Assembly (NCBI GenBank): GCA_029259815.1
Contig: JAJDEJ010000314.1
Span: 1-37,308 of the forward strand
Length of the DNA: 37,308 nucleotides
Direction of reading: 5' to 3'
Source: Planctomycetaceae bacterium
GTDB taxonomy: Bacteria; Planctomycetota; Planctomycetia; Planctomycetales; Planctomycetaceae
Part shown: positions 9,013 through 16,841 of the stretch, piece by piece
How positions within the stretch are numbered: position 1 is the stretch's first letter
How the letters are laid out: every line of letters begins with the position of its first letter
The notes under the pieces: generated by a model
The model's database searches: none
The model's input: only the letters and a program-made list of their open reading frames with translations
Told to the model about the DNA's origin: nothing
Made by a program: the position numbers and the translations under genes

Positions 9013-9393
9013 ATGCCACAACTTCCAACACCCGGCGGCGATAGTGGTACATGGGGCAATGTCCTGAATGAATTTTTGGAAGTCGGCCACGCCGCCGATG
9101 GATTGAACGCCGGTCTCATGGTGGAGATTGAAAAGTCGACCGGCTACACGCTGGCTGCCTCCGACGCCGGCAAGCGCCACGTGTGCACCGTCGCCCTCAC
9201 CATTACCGTGCCTGCGGTGGGAACACTCGGCGATGGCTTTGAAGTTGAAATCGTCAATGACTCCGGCGGCACGGTGACGATCAACGGTCCCGGTGCTACA
9301 AACATCTCACTCGCTGACGGGCACGTGGCATCCATTTTAGAAGTGAATTCCAAGCAGCGCGTCGTGAAGGGATCGAGTACCGTAATTTCTTAA
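9013..9393 (+). CDS. Phage tail-fibre/minor structural-like protein
   Basis: A 126-aa protein from the ATG at 9013 (MPQLPTPGGDSGTWGNVLNE). The PGGDSGTWGNVLNEFLEV opening is a pattern I know from the N-terminal part of phage tail-fibre and collar proteins, where it caps a shaft. A beta-rich domain (HVCTVALTITVPAVGTLG, FEVEIVNDSGGTVTINGPG) follows, ending in SSTVIS. Two co-directional genes follow within 13 nt each. In planctomycetes such genes may belong to prophage remnants or to phage-tail-like adhesion devices. A longer in-frame start at 8959 exists but the motif argues for 9013. Confidence 0.55.
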   Translation: MPQLPTPGGDSGTWGNVLNEFLEVGHAADGLNAGLMVEIEKSTGYTLAASDAGKRHVCTVALTITVPAVGTLGDGFEVEIVNDSGGTVTINGPGATNISLADGHVASILEVNSKQRVVKGSSTVIS

Positions 9394-9405
9394 CCCCGCA
9401 CTCGC

Positions 9406-9660
9406 ATGAGAATTCATGTCGGTATCATCGCCGCCGCCGCTCCCCCGACGCTCGTGTCGGCGACGATCGCCTCCAATGGCACGACATTGACGCTCGTCTT
9501 CAGCGAAGCGGTCACGGGTAGGGAAGGTTTCAGCCTGACAGCCAGCGGCGGATACGTAGTCCCGACCTACGTCTCAGGCGATGGCTCTAATACCTACGCC
9601 TATTCCCTCTCCCGCACGATCGAGAGCGGCGAGACGGTGACCCTCGATTACACCCTCTAA
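9406..9660 (+). CDS. Small SwmB/Ig-like beta-sandwich protein
   Basis: An 84-aa protein, MRIHVGIIAAAAPPTLVSAT, then SNGTTLTLVFSEAV, GFSLTASGGYVVP and SGDGSNTYAYSLSRTI, finishing ESGETVTLDYTL. This is the pattern of the SwmB-like Ig fold seen in bacterial surface proteins and tail fibres (theta: LVFSEAV followed by YSLSRTI and GETVTLDYT). The N-terminal hydrophobic residues are short and not a convincing signal peptide. It starts 12 nt after the previous stop and ends 3 nt before the next start, so the three genes form one operon and may be subunits of one fibre. Confidence 0.55.
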   Translation: MRIHVGIIAAAAPPTLVSATIASNGTTLTLVFSEAVTGREGFSLTASGGYVVPTYVSGDGSNTYAYSLSRTIESGETVTLDYTL

Positions 9661-9663
9661 CCT

Positions 9664-12108
9664 TTGGCGACGATCACAAAAACCATCGGCTCCGGCGGGG
9701 ACTACGCCACACCGGCACTTGCAGCGGCAGGCTTCAATGCTGGAACAGTTGCAGGTGCGGTGGCGACAGACGACATCGTTTTCGAGATTGTCGACAATGC
9801 CGCATTTGATTCAACTTTTCGCATCACCGCAAATCCGACCGGATTCGCATCAGTCACGCTGACAGTGCACTCGTCGGTCCGTCATGATGGAACGTATGGC
9901 TCTGGTGCCAGGCTCGTCCTCAGCACCGAGCAGGCGACGGTCTGTACCACGCTGTCCACAATCAATACGACGATCGAATGGCTGGAAATCACTACCACCG
10001 GCAGCGGCAAGATTTCTACTGCGATCGCACCGCCAACCTATGCAGCCGGTAAGCGGCTGACAGTGCGGCACATGCTGCTCCACGACAATGGCCTGCCGAA
10101 CGGCGGCGGGGCCACCTTCCGTGCCGTCTGCATCGGGGCTGACTCCAATAACGGAGGCATGTCCTGCAACGTCGATATTCACAACAATGTGATCCACAAC
10201 TGGCGGTCGGGCAGCATCGTCGTGGCCATCGGAATCGGTGCCCCAACGGGAGGTGTTCAAGACGTCAAAGTCTACAACAACACGGTAGACGGCATTGATG
10301 TCGTGGGAGGAACTTCAGGGATCGCTGTCGGGATCTATTGTTCGAACAATGCTGCTCCGCGTTGGACCAACAACGTTGTTACAAACATCGGCACCAACAC
10401 AACGACGGGGACCAGGGGATGCTTTTACGGAAACGGCGGTAGCAGCGTAGGTGCCAATAATGCGTCTTCGGATGGGACCGCATTCGGCAGCGGCTCGCTC
10501 ACAAACATTGTCCGCGGGGATAACTTCAGCACTCCGGACTCCGGCGACTTCCGCCCCCTCAACAATGACTCCCCAATTTTCGCGGCCGGGATCGACCTCG
10601 GCACCACACCGACCAACGTTAACATCGACGGGACCGGCCGCGACCGGGATTCGAACAACGATGTCTGGTCGATCGGAGCCTTCCAGGTTTCGGCTGGCGG
10701 GGCCGTGACGCCCGTCATCGCCGTCGCCACTCCCGTCGAATTCGCGATCAGGAAAGCGGTCTCCGGATCAGCTGCGTGTGCCGTTTCCGGCAGCTACGCC
10801 GCCGGTCCGCCAACGGGGATCGAGTACCGACTCAACAACACCGGCTCGTGGGCCGACCTGGGTGCCACGATCGACGGCGGGACGTGGTCGGGCACAATCG
10901 CCAGCCTCCCGGTCGGGACGAACGTCGTCAGCGTGCGATGGACAAACGACACGTCGGTCACGGACAGCGTGTCAAATGTCCTGGTCGGTACCGTGTACTG
11001 CGGCTGCGGCCAGTCGAACGAGTCGAACCGGCTGTCCAATCAGCAGAGCTACACGCACGCCACGCACAAAGCGTCGGTCCTCGACCAGGACGATCTGGCC
11101 TGGAGGGAACTGATTGCGGCGCCGACCGATCCAGAGAACTCCGGCGGCAGCTACCACGCCCTGCTCGCCACGCAACATCTCGCCGACCGAAACGAGCCGT
11201 GCGGATTCATCACAACGGCGAACGGCGGGCAGGTCATCGCTTCATGGTTCACCACCTCGTCGCAGGCATCATGGAACTCGGCCAAATCCCGCATTACGGC
11301 CAGCGGGACCACTCCCACAGCCTTCCTCATCGATATCGGCGAGTCGGATGCGCTCGCGGCCACGGGGTACAGCACGTACCGCACTCGCCTGCTCAACTGG
11401 ATCGCCGACATCAACACCACGTTCCCTGGTGCCAGGATCTTCATTGCCCTCGTGGGGACGGTCGGTGGAGCGGTCGCCGCCGGCGACCTCGACGACATCC
11501 GCAGAGCCCAGCTGTCGGTCATCGATCCCGACAATGGTGTGTATCTGTCACGGTGCGGGCACGACCGGGCCAGCCTGCACTGGACGACTGATGCCGAACG
11601 ACTGACCCAGGCGGCGCGGACCTACCTTGCATACCAGTCTGGTCTGTTCGGCGGATCGAACGGTCGCGGCCCTCGGCTGTCGTCTCTCGAACTGAACTCG
11701 GCTCGCGACAGGATCATTGTCACCTATGACCGGGCGATCAAGACAGGACTGACATTCGCCACGCAGCCATGGGAAGTGAGCGACGACGGCACGCCTGCCG
11801 CTGTCTCGTCGGTCACCTACCACGCCACCGACCCGAACGCCGTCGAGGTTCACCTGAGTGCCGCACTTTCCGGAGGGCTCGGCACCTGCGAACTCAAGTT
11901 CTGCGGTGGGGACACTGCAGCGGGTCGGGTGATCCCCCAGTCCACTGACATCGCCATGCCTTCGGGAACAGCCGTGCAGCTGCCAGCCGAGCCGTTCTAT
12001 GCCGAGACCGCGACGGAGTACACCGCTCCGGGCGACGTGGAAGACCTCGAAGACAACGCGCTCGCCGCAATCAGCGATTTCGCCATTACGAATTCGAGCG
12101 CACAGTAA
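9664..12108 (+). CDS. Beta-helix plus SGNH-hydrolase fibre-like protein
   Basis: An 814-aa protein starting with TTG at 9664, 3 nt after the previous stop. Residues 1-340 resemble a right-handed parallel beta-helix (many VYNNTVDGIDVVGG and VHIHNNVIHNW-like turns). A beta-sandwich segment follows at about 350-440. An SGNH/GDSL-type esterase domain comes next: block I GQSN at 449-452 (S451 nucleophile), NGG at 520-522, GESD at 559-562, and LHW with H639 as the candidate catalytic His. This is like sialate O-acetylesterase-type (SASA/CE6) enzymes that deacetylate surface polysaccharides. The C-terminal ~150 residues hold a SwmB-like domain (LELNSARDRIIVTYDRAI). The combination of helix shaft, esterase and Ig-like cap resembles a phage tailspike. 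No signal peptide is evident, as expected for a phage part. Confidence 0.7.
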   Translation: MATITKTIGSGGDYATPALAAAGFNAGTVAGAVATDDIVFEIVDNAAFDSTFRITANPTGFASVTLTVHSSVRHDGTYGSGARLVLSTEQATVCTTLSTINTTIEWLEITTTGSGKISTAIAPPTYAAGKRLTVRHMLLHDNGLPNGGGATFRAVCIGADSNNGGMSCNVDIHNNVIHNWRSGSIVVAIGIGAPTGGVQDVKVYNNTVDGIDVVGGTSGIAVGIYCSNNAAPRWTNNVVTNIGTNTTTGTRGCFYGNGGSSVGANNASSDGTAFGSGSLTNIVRGDNFSTPDSGDFRPLNNDSPIFAAGIDLGTTPTNVNIDGTGRDRDSNNDVWSIGAFQVSAGGAVTPVIAVATPVEFAIRKAVSGSAACAVSGSYAAGPPTGIEYRLNNTGSWADLGATIDGGTWSGTIASLPVGTNVVSVRWTNDTSVTDSVSNVLVGTVYCGCGQSNESNRLSNQQSYTHATHKASVLDQDDLAWRELIAAPTDPENSGGSYHALLATQHLADRNEPCGFITTANGGQVIASWFTTSSQASWNSAKSRITASGTTPTAFLIDIGESDALAATGYSTYRTRLLNWIADINTTFPGARIFIALVGTVGGAVAAGDLDDIRRAQLSVIDPDNGVYLSRCGHDRASLHWTTDAERLTQAARTYLAYQSGLFGGSNGRGPRLSSLELNSARDRIIVTYDRAIKTGLTFATQPWEVSDDGTPAAVSSVTYHATDPNAVEVHLSAALSGGLGTCELKFCGGDTAAGRVIPQSTDIAMPSGTAVQLPAEPFYAETATEYTAPGDVEDLEDNALAAISDFAITNSSAQ

Positions 12109-12129
12109 GAAATGCCGGGCCGCGATCGC

Positions 12130-12828
12130 TCATGCGGGGCGGACCATCATTCGACCCGCGAGGAGGCTGCCTTCAAACAGAAGGCTGGCAGGCAGGAGTA
12201 TGAGTACCAGGTTCAAGGGATCAGTCGTCGGTGTCAGCACCGACAGGAGGATCACAGCAACCAGGTAAATGTGACCGCGTCGAGACGACAGAGTGGATGC
12301 GTCGAAAACGCGATAGCGGATGCCGGCCAGCAGGATCACCGGGATCTGTGAGATCAGAGCCAGAAGGACAATGCTTGCCAGCAGAAAGCGGAGATAGCTG
12401 GTCGCGGTCAACATGGTCTCGATCCCTGGCACACTGAGCGATGTCAAGAAGTGAAGACCCGCTGGAATCGAGATCAGATACGCGTAAGTGATGCTGCCGA
12501 ACGCACAAGCGAGAGAGACGCCGTAGGCGAGCAGCAGCGAAAACCATGACGACCGCGATAGTGCGGGCCTCACGAAAGACAGAATGCTCCAATGAATGAC
12601 TGGCAGCGCCAACACTGTTCCGGCGAAAAGGTCAATCTTAAAGATGAAAAGCAAGGGTTCGAGAGGCGACAGGAAGTAGAGCGCCTCACCGCCGATGGGC
12701 TTCAGCAGGAAAACTGTGATCGCTTCGTGATAAACATGGGCGACGACACTGCCGACGACGACGGCAAGTGTCGAGATCAAAAGTTTCCTCCGAACGTCCA
12801 GAAGATGATCAAGCAGCGTCGTGGGCAT
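12130..12828 (-). CDS. tatC: Sec-independent protein translocase TatC
   Basis: A 232-aa membrane protein with six hydrophobic segments. The N-terminus MPTTLLDHLLDVRRKLL has the H-L-x-x-x-R-x-R/K pattern expected near the first helix of TatC (typically HLxELRxR). The segments LISTLAVVVGSVVAHVY, FAGTVLALPVIHWSIL, FSLLLAYGVSLACAFGSITYAY, ISQIPVILLAGIRYRVF and LVAVILLSVLTPTTDPLNLVL follow in the order typical of TatC, including the P-T-T-D-P loop. With TatA it forms the twin-arginine translocase, which binds RR signal peptides. The start follows the tatA stop by 2 nt. A Tat-type substrate candidate lies at 16842-17708. Confidence 0.85.
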   Translation of the reverse strand: MPTTLLDHLLDVRRKLLISTLAVVVGSVVAHVYHEAITVFLLKPIGGEALYFLSPLEPLLFIFKIDLFAGTVLALPVIHWSILSFVRPALSRSSWFSLLLAYGVSLACAFGSITYAYLISIPAGLHFLTSLSVPGIETMLTATSYLRFLLASIVLLALISQIPVILLAGIRYRVFDASTLSSRRGHIYLVAVILLSVLTPTTDPLNLVLILLPASLLFEGSLLAGRMMVRPA

Positions 12829-12830
12829 GT

Positions 12831-13046
12831 TCAGCGTGGTGAGTCTGTGCGTTCGTCCTGCGGTTCCGTTTTTTTCGACTGCGGAGATTTCCGGCCGTCA
12901 CCCGGCTTTTCGAACCCCGATTTCAATTCTTTGAACGACTGACCGATGCTGTGAGCGAGTTCCGGCAGTTTGTCCTTCCCAAAGAAGAGCAGCAGGACCA
13001 AGAGGATGAGGATCAACTCACCGGTGCCGAGACCGAGGAATGGCAT
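12831..13046 (-). CDS. tatA: TatA/TatE-family translocase subunit
   Basis: A 71-aa protein with one N-terminal membrane helix (LGTGELILILLVLLLFFG) followed by the FGKDKLPELAHSIGQSFKEL amphipathic helix that defines TatA (FG..KLPEL..S.G pattern). A charged, Lys/Gln/Asp-rich tail follows. TatA oligomers form the pore of the twin-arginine translocation system. It is directly upstream of tatC and translationally adjacent. TatB-like differences cannot be judged by eye, so this may serve both roles. Confidence 0.85.
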   Translation of the reverse strand: MPFLGLGTGELILILLVLLLFFGKDKLPELAHSIGQSFKELKSGFEKPGDGRKSPQSKKTEPQDERTDSPR

Positions 13047-13598
13047 ACGTGTGCGTGGTACGAATTAGTGCCAAAGTATCATAAGGCTTTGTGCACGGAG
13101 GCGCAAGCCCCATTGAGTCGTTCCTGCATTTCCCTCACACAGACAGCGCCTTACGCGCGGACCGATCTTGCCGTTGTCTCCCTGCCTTTGCCTCTCGTCG
13201 AGCCAAAGGGCGCTGAGAACCGCTCTTTTCACAGCATCAACCGAGGGAGAAGAAACACATGAGCATGAGGAAGTGGATCGGACTCGTCCACACTAGCACA
13301 GCCGCTTGAACTGCGCCATCTCCTTCTGGACAGCACGCATGGCACTCAATACGACCCGCCGCCCCCGCCGTTAAGATTTGGAGATTTCGGCGGAAGGGCA
13401 TTGGTCGTCACGTCACCTGCTTGGAGCTTGTCGACAAACTCCCTCAGAACATGGTCGCTGTCCTCACTGCGCCTGACGCTCAGGCATCACCCCTGCATCA
13501 CTTGATGCAGGGAGTTTTTACCATGTCACAAAACACACACAGAAAAAATCCCATGACGAATCATGGGGCTCAGTTCGACCGGTCTGGTTTCCAGAGAA
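13047..13598. other. Intergenic stretch with two hairpins
   Basis: No convincing gene. Two adjacent inverted repeats stand out: GCCTGA/TCAGGC around CGC at 13471-13485, and the terminator-like stem at 13491-13512. The tatA promoter must lie in the left part; the right end flanks the methyltransferase gene's 3' end. Confidence 0.4.
13491..13519 (+). terminator. Rho-independent terminator-like hairpin
   Basis: CCCTGCATCA (13491-13500) pairs perfectly with TGATGCAGGG (13503-13512) and is followed by AG and five T (13515-13519), so it reads as a terminator on the + strand. No + strand gene is evident upstream, so either a small RNA is made or it stops stray transcripts heading into the methyltransferase region. 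The loop is tight (CT), but partial pairing gives a wider loop. Confidence 0.6.
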
Positions 13599-14522
13599 TC
13601 AGAAGAGTCGCGACTGACGGCTGTCGTCGACCGGTCGCTTCGACGAAGCGATCGAGACACCAGTCCCGGCAAGAGCGTCACCAACTCGGACGACACTGAT
13701 CCGTTCCCGTGCTTGCTCGGCATAGGCGGCAGAGAGTTCAAAGCCAACGTACCGACGATCCAACTTCTTCGCGACGACAGCGGTGGTCCCGCTGCCCAGG
13801 AAAGGATCGAGGATCGTCTCACCCTCGAGTGAGCAGGCGCGGATGATTCGTCCCAGTACCTGCTCAGGCATCTGACATCCGTGAAAGCCTTGTCGCTCGC
13901 GAAACGTGCCATTCACACGCGGCACATGCCAAGTGTCCTCGTCAGCACCGAAGGATTCGAGAGCCTCTTGAGGCCGCAGAATCCAGGTGTTGTCCGGCAG
14001 TCGCCCCGATGGATCACCTCGACTGTCGCGATAGACCCGCTGCCGAGCCGACGGCACTCGCAAGTTCGGATCATCTGCGATAAACGTAAACCGCTGGGGA
14101 TCTTTCACCAGATACAGCAGATGCGTGTGCGACCGGCTGAAGTTCCGGACACAGTTCACTCCAAACGTGTAGTACCAGACGACCCAACTGCGGAGGTGGA
14201 ACCCCAGCTCGCGGGTCAGCATGACCTTCAACTCAGCCACGTACTCATCACCGATCGCCACCCACAACGTGCCGTCCGGCTTCAACACCCGCTGAACCTG
14301 CCGTAGCCATTCGCGACACCAGCCGAGGAATTCATCGTCCGCCCGTCGATCCTGATACGTGTCATACTCAAATCCAATATTGAATGGCGGGTCGCAGAAC
14401 GCCAGATCGATGCATCCATCCGGCAGCCTCCGCATCCCGGCCACACAATCGCCCGTCTGCACCGTGTCTAGCCCGTGCATGAGAACTGAACGGACGGACT
14501 CCGATTCTTGTTTCGACGCCAT
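13599..14522 (-). CDS. Beta-class DNA methyltransferase (N6-adenine or N4-cytosine), orphan
   Basis: A 307-aa protein with catalytic motif IV DPPF at 44-47 and the SAM-binding motif [10 protein letters not shown] at 239-247. Motif IV before motif I with the target-recognition region in between (about 95-225) is the beta-class order used by many type II and orphan N6-adenine/N4-cytosine enzymes. The DPPF form is typical of N6-adenine/N4-cytosine enzymes in restriction-modification and phage methylases. A long middle region with [22 protein letters not shown] is probably the target-recognition domain. No restriction endonuclease gene lies next to it, so it may be a solitary methylase, a restriction-evasion factor of a mobile element, or epigenetic. 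An internal start at 14480 is possible. Confidence 0.8.
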   Translation of the reverse strand: MASKQESESVRSVLMHGLDTVQTGDCVAGMRRLPDGCIDLAFCDPPFNIGFEYDTYQDRRADDEFLGWCREWLRQVQRVLKPDGTLWVAIGDEYVAELKVMLTRELGFHLRSWVVWYYTFGVNCVRNFSRSHTHLLYLVKDPQRFTFIADDPNLRVPSARQRVYRDSRGDPSGRLPDNTWILRPQEALESFGADEDTWHVPRVNGTFRERQGFHGCQMPEQVLGRIIRACSLEGETILDPFLGSGTTAVVAKKLDRRYVGFELSAAYAEQARERISVVRVGDALAGTGVSIASSKRPVDDSRQSRLF

Positions 14523-14697
14523 GACTCCTCCTCACTCTGTGAAAGACCAATCAAGTCACAACCCCGCCGCAACAAGCGACGAAGCAAAGAGGAGCATGCC
14601 ACGTCCATCAGAAAGGCGCAACGTGAGCTGAGACGGTGAGCGCGATCGTCAGCAGGGGAGCAATTGCTGAAACTTAAGATAACGCGAATTGATCGAG

Positions 14698-14768
14698 ATA
14701 GGGGGGAGCCTCGCGGCTCCGCCCCTCTCACACCACCGGGCATACGGGTCACGTACCAACGGCGGTTC
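14698..14768 (-). ncRNA. Group II intron domains V and VI
   Basis: On the minus strand, a domain V stem is readable at about 14727-14768: GAACCGCCG near the 5' side and CCGGTGGTGTGAG on the 3' side, with ACCCGTA in the loop region. A domain VI-like hairpin follows, GGAGCC at 14715-14720 (as GGCTCC on the plus strand) pairing around TCGC with 14705-14710. These form the catalytic core and branch-point region of the ribozyme. The exact pairing should be checked by folding. Confidence 0.65.
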
Positions 14769-16167
14769 GATCAGGTTGAGCGTGGGAAGATTCGGCTACT
14801 CTTGGAAGTCCGATCGAATCGAAATAGTTGTTGCGCAGTGCCTGCTGCACCGCAGGGTGTCCCGACATTCGCCAGAAACCCGTTGGTGAGCCGGCGGCGA
14901 TCGCGGCTCGGAACTTTGAGACGCCTCGTCGACGCAGTTCCTTGAAACGATTGCGGCCATTGTGCCACTGTCGCCACAGGTACATTCGTAACCGGCGGCG
15001 AATCCACGCGTCGAGGTTGGAGAGCACTCGTGGTGTTTGGCAGAAGCCAAAGTAGCCTCGCCAGCCAACGAGATAGCGAGTCATTGACTCGACTATTTTC
15101 GAGAGGCTTAGACCACGGGTCCGTTGCGTCAGTTCCCGGATTCTGTTCCTGAACTTGTCGAGGGCTTTGGTCGAAATTCGACGTTCGCTCCCGTCGTTCG
15201 AGATTGTGAAGCCGAGAAACTTCCGCTCCTCAGGGCGAGCAACCGCACTTTTCGATTCGTTGACCTTCAGCCGTAGCCGTTCAGTCAAGAAGCGACGCGC
15301 CGTGTCCATGACCCTCTCGCCGGCACGTTGACTGCGAACATAAATGTTACAGTCATCAGCGTATCGGCAGAATCGGTGGTCACGTTGCATCAACTCCTGG
15401 TCGAATTCGTCCAGCACGAGATTACTCAACAAGGGAGACAGAGGGCCACCTTGTGGCGCGCCTTCTGTCGTCGGACTGACCAACCCGTTTTCCATGACAC
15501 CGGCGTTCAGAAACGCGCGGATCAGTTTAAGCACTCGCTTGTCGGAGATTCGTCTGGAAACTCGTGACATCAGAATGTCATGGTTCACTTTGTCGAAAAA
15601 CTTTTCGAGGTCAATGTCCACGACATGGCAGTAGCCTTCAGCAACGTAGCTTTGTGCCTGTGCGACTGCCTGATGAGCGGAGCGTCCGGGTCGAAAGCCG
15701 TAGCTGTGCTCGGAGAACGTTGGATCCCATTGCTTTTGGAGAACCTGCAACAACGCCTGTTGGATCAGTCGATCGACGACACAAGGCACGCCGAGTTTTC
15801 TGACCCCGCCATCCGGTTTGGGTATTTCGACCCGTCGGACCGGTTGCGGCTGGTAAGTCCCGTCAAGTAATTGAGACCCGATGGTCGGCCAGTGCTCACG
15901 CAGGTATTCCAGGGCGGCGTCGACGGTCATGCCGTCCACGCCTGGACTACCTTTGTTCCCACGGACGCGTTTCCACGCTATTTCGAGGTTCTGTTGATCA
16001 CACACTTCCTCCATTAGACGTTCTTCTGTTGCCGGGCTTTCGACGGCTGGTTTCGCCATCAGTGGTTCGGTCCCTTTGCGTACGTCGTCCGGGGCTTCAC
16101 CCCGACCTTCCGATTCAAAGGCCAGAAGCAATTGCTTGCACTGGATGTTCTGCCGCATTCCACTCAT
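14749..16167 (-). CDS. ltrA: Group II intron reverse transcriptase/maturase
   Basis: A 472-aa protein. Reverse transcriptase blocks are clear: GVDGMTVD, PQPVRRVEIPKPDGGVRKLG, QQALLQVLQ, SYGFRPGRSAHQAV, VDIDLEKFFDKVNHD, GAPQGGPLSPLLSN and the catalytic YADD in FCRYADDCNIY. The maturase X domain follows (LTQRTRGLSLSKIVE, YLVGWRGYFGFCQTP). No zinc-finger or HNH endonuclease domain is visible after the X domain, so this is an endonuclease-minus form. It assists splicing and reinserts the intron by retrohoming. The N-terminal part has an extension (MSGMRQNIQCKQLLLAF). The frame is complete. Confidence 0.9.
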   Translation of the reverse strand: MSGMRQNIQCKQLLLAFESEGRGEAPDDVRKGTEPLMAKPAVESPATEERLMEEVCDQQNLEIAWKRVRGNKGSPGVDGMTVDAALEYLREHWPTIGSQLLDGTYQPQPVRRVEIPKPDGGVRKLGVPCVVDRLIQQALLQVLQKQWDPTFSEHSYGFRPGRSAHQAVAQAQSYVAEGYCHVVDIDLEKFFDKVNHDILMSRVSRRISDKRVLKLIRAFLNAGVMENGLVSPTTEGAPQGGPLSPLLSNLVLDEFDQELMQRDHRFCRYADDCNIYVRSQRAGERVMDTARRFLTERLRLKVNESKSAVARPEERKFLGFTISNDGSERRISTKALDKFRNRIRELTQRTRGLSLSKIVESMTRYLVGWRGYFGFCQTPRVLSNLDAWIRRRLRMYLWRQWHNGRNRFKELRRRGVSKFRAAIAAGSPTGFWRMSGHPAVQQALRNNYFDSIGLPRVAESSHAQPDRTAVGT

Positions 16168-16641
16168 GAGTTACCAGTTCTACTTGCCACTCCCAATCGT
16201 TCGGGCCTTCGTCCATCGTTTCCGGCTCGGCCTATCTGTTGCTCCGTCTTTCGACGTTGGAGTGCCTCAATAGCCTCGCCGACAGCATGGGTTAATACGC
16301 CCTCTGCTGACTTCTGTACCGCGGTCTGGTCACCTCTCGGTTTCCTCAGTTCCGAATTCGGAACACGGCACAGATCTCCCCAGGTAAGTTTGACCGCCTT
16401 CACCGCACACCCGCCGGATCTACGCCATCGGTCTTGATGGATCCGGACTTCGCGATTAGTTGCCCGCTCGTCCGACCGACATCGCCTCATATCCGATTTC
16501 TGTTCGTCAGGTCGCGGCTTTGATTCACACTGCCTTCAGACCCCGCCTCGCGACGACGCCCTTGTGCTTCACTAATCCTTCACCTCCATCAGGTTGGATA
16601 GGGGACTTTCACCCCCAAGCTGTCAAACATGCTGGGCACAC

Positions 16642-16841
16642 AACTAAACCGCTTCGCGGTGGGGCCGTAGTCACAACCGCCATCGCGACTCCCCACGGCT
16701 CTGATTGAAATTCCGTTTGCCACGTTATTGTTTGCCAAATCAAGTTGAAGCCGATTCGACATGGACGCCGAACTCAGTGGCTGTGCGTTGTTGGCCGAAT
16801 ATCACACAGTCCAGTGGTGCAATGATCCGACATTCGCCCAC
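16642..16841. other. Intron 5' flank with hairpin
   Basis: On the plus strand ACCGC (16648-16652) and GCGGT (16656-16660) pair around TTC, so on the minus strand a 5-bp stem is followed by TTAGTT and then the intron start. This may be the insertion target. The remaining bases to 16841 show no gene. Confidence 0.45.

Larger units (their letters stand above)
14698..16641 (-). mobile_element. Group II intron, complete
   Basis: About 1.94 kb. The 5' end is set at 16641 where the minus strand reads GTGTGCCCAGCATG, matching the GTGYG start common in bacterial group II introns, followed by the GGGTGAAAGTCCC and CCAACCTGATGGAGGTGAAGG-like segments of domain I. The reverse transcriptase gene lies inside domain IV. 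Domain V and VI are visible near the 3' end, and the intron ends ...CCCCTAT at 14698-14700. Exact 3' boundary is uncertain by 1-2 nt. It sits between the methyltransferase gene and the Tat-signal gene and does not visibly break a gene. Its 5' end lies 6 nt from a hairpin (16648-16660), consistent with insertion after a stem-loop as described for class C introns, but I have not assigned the class. Confidence 0.8.
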
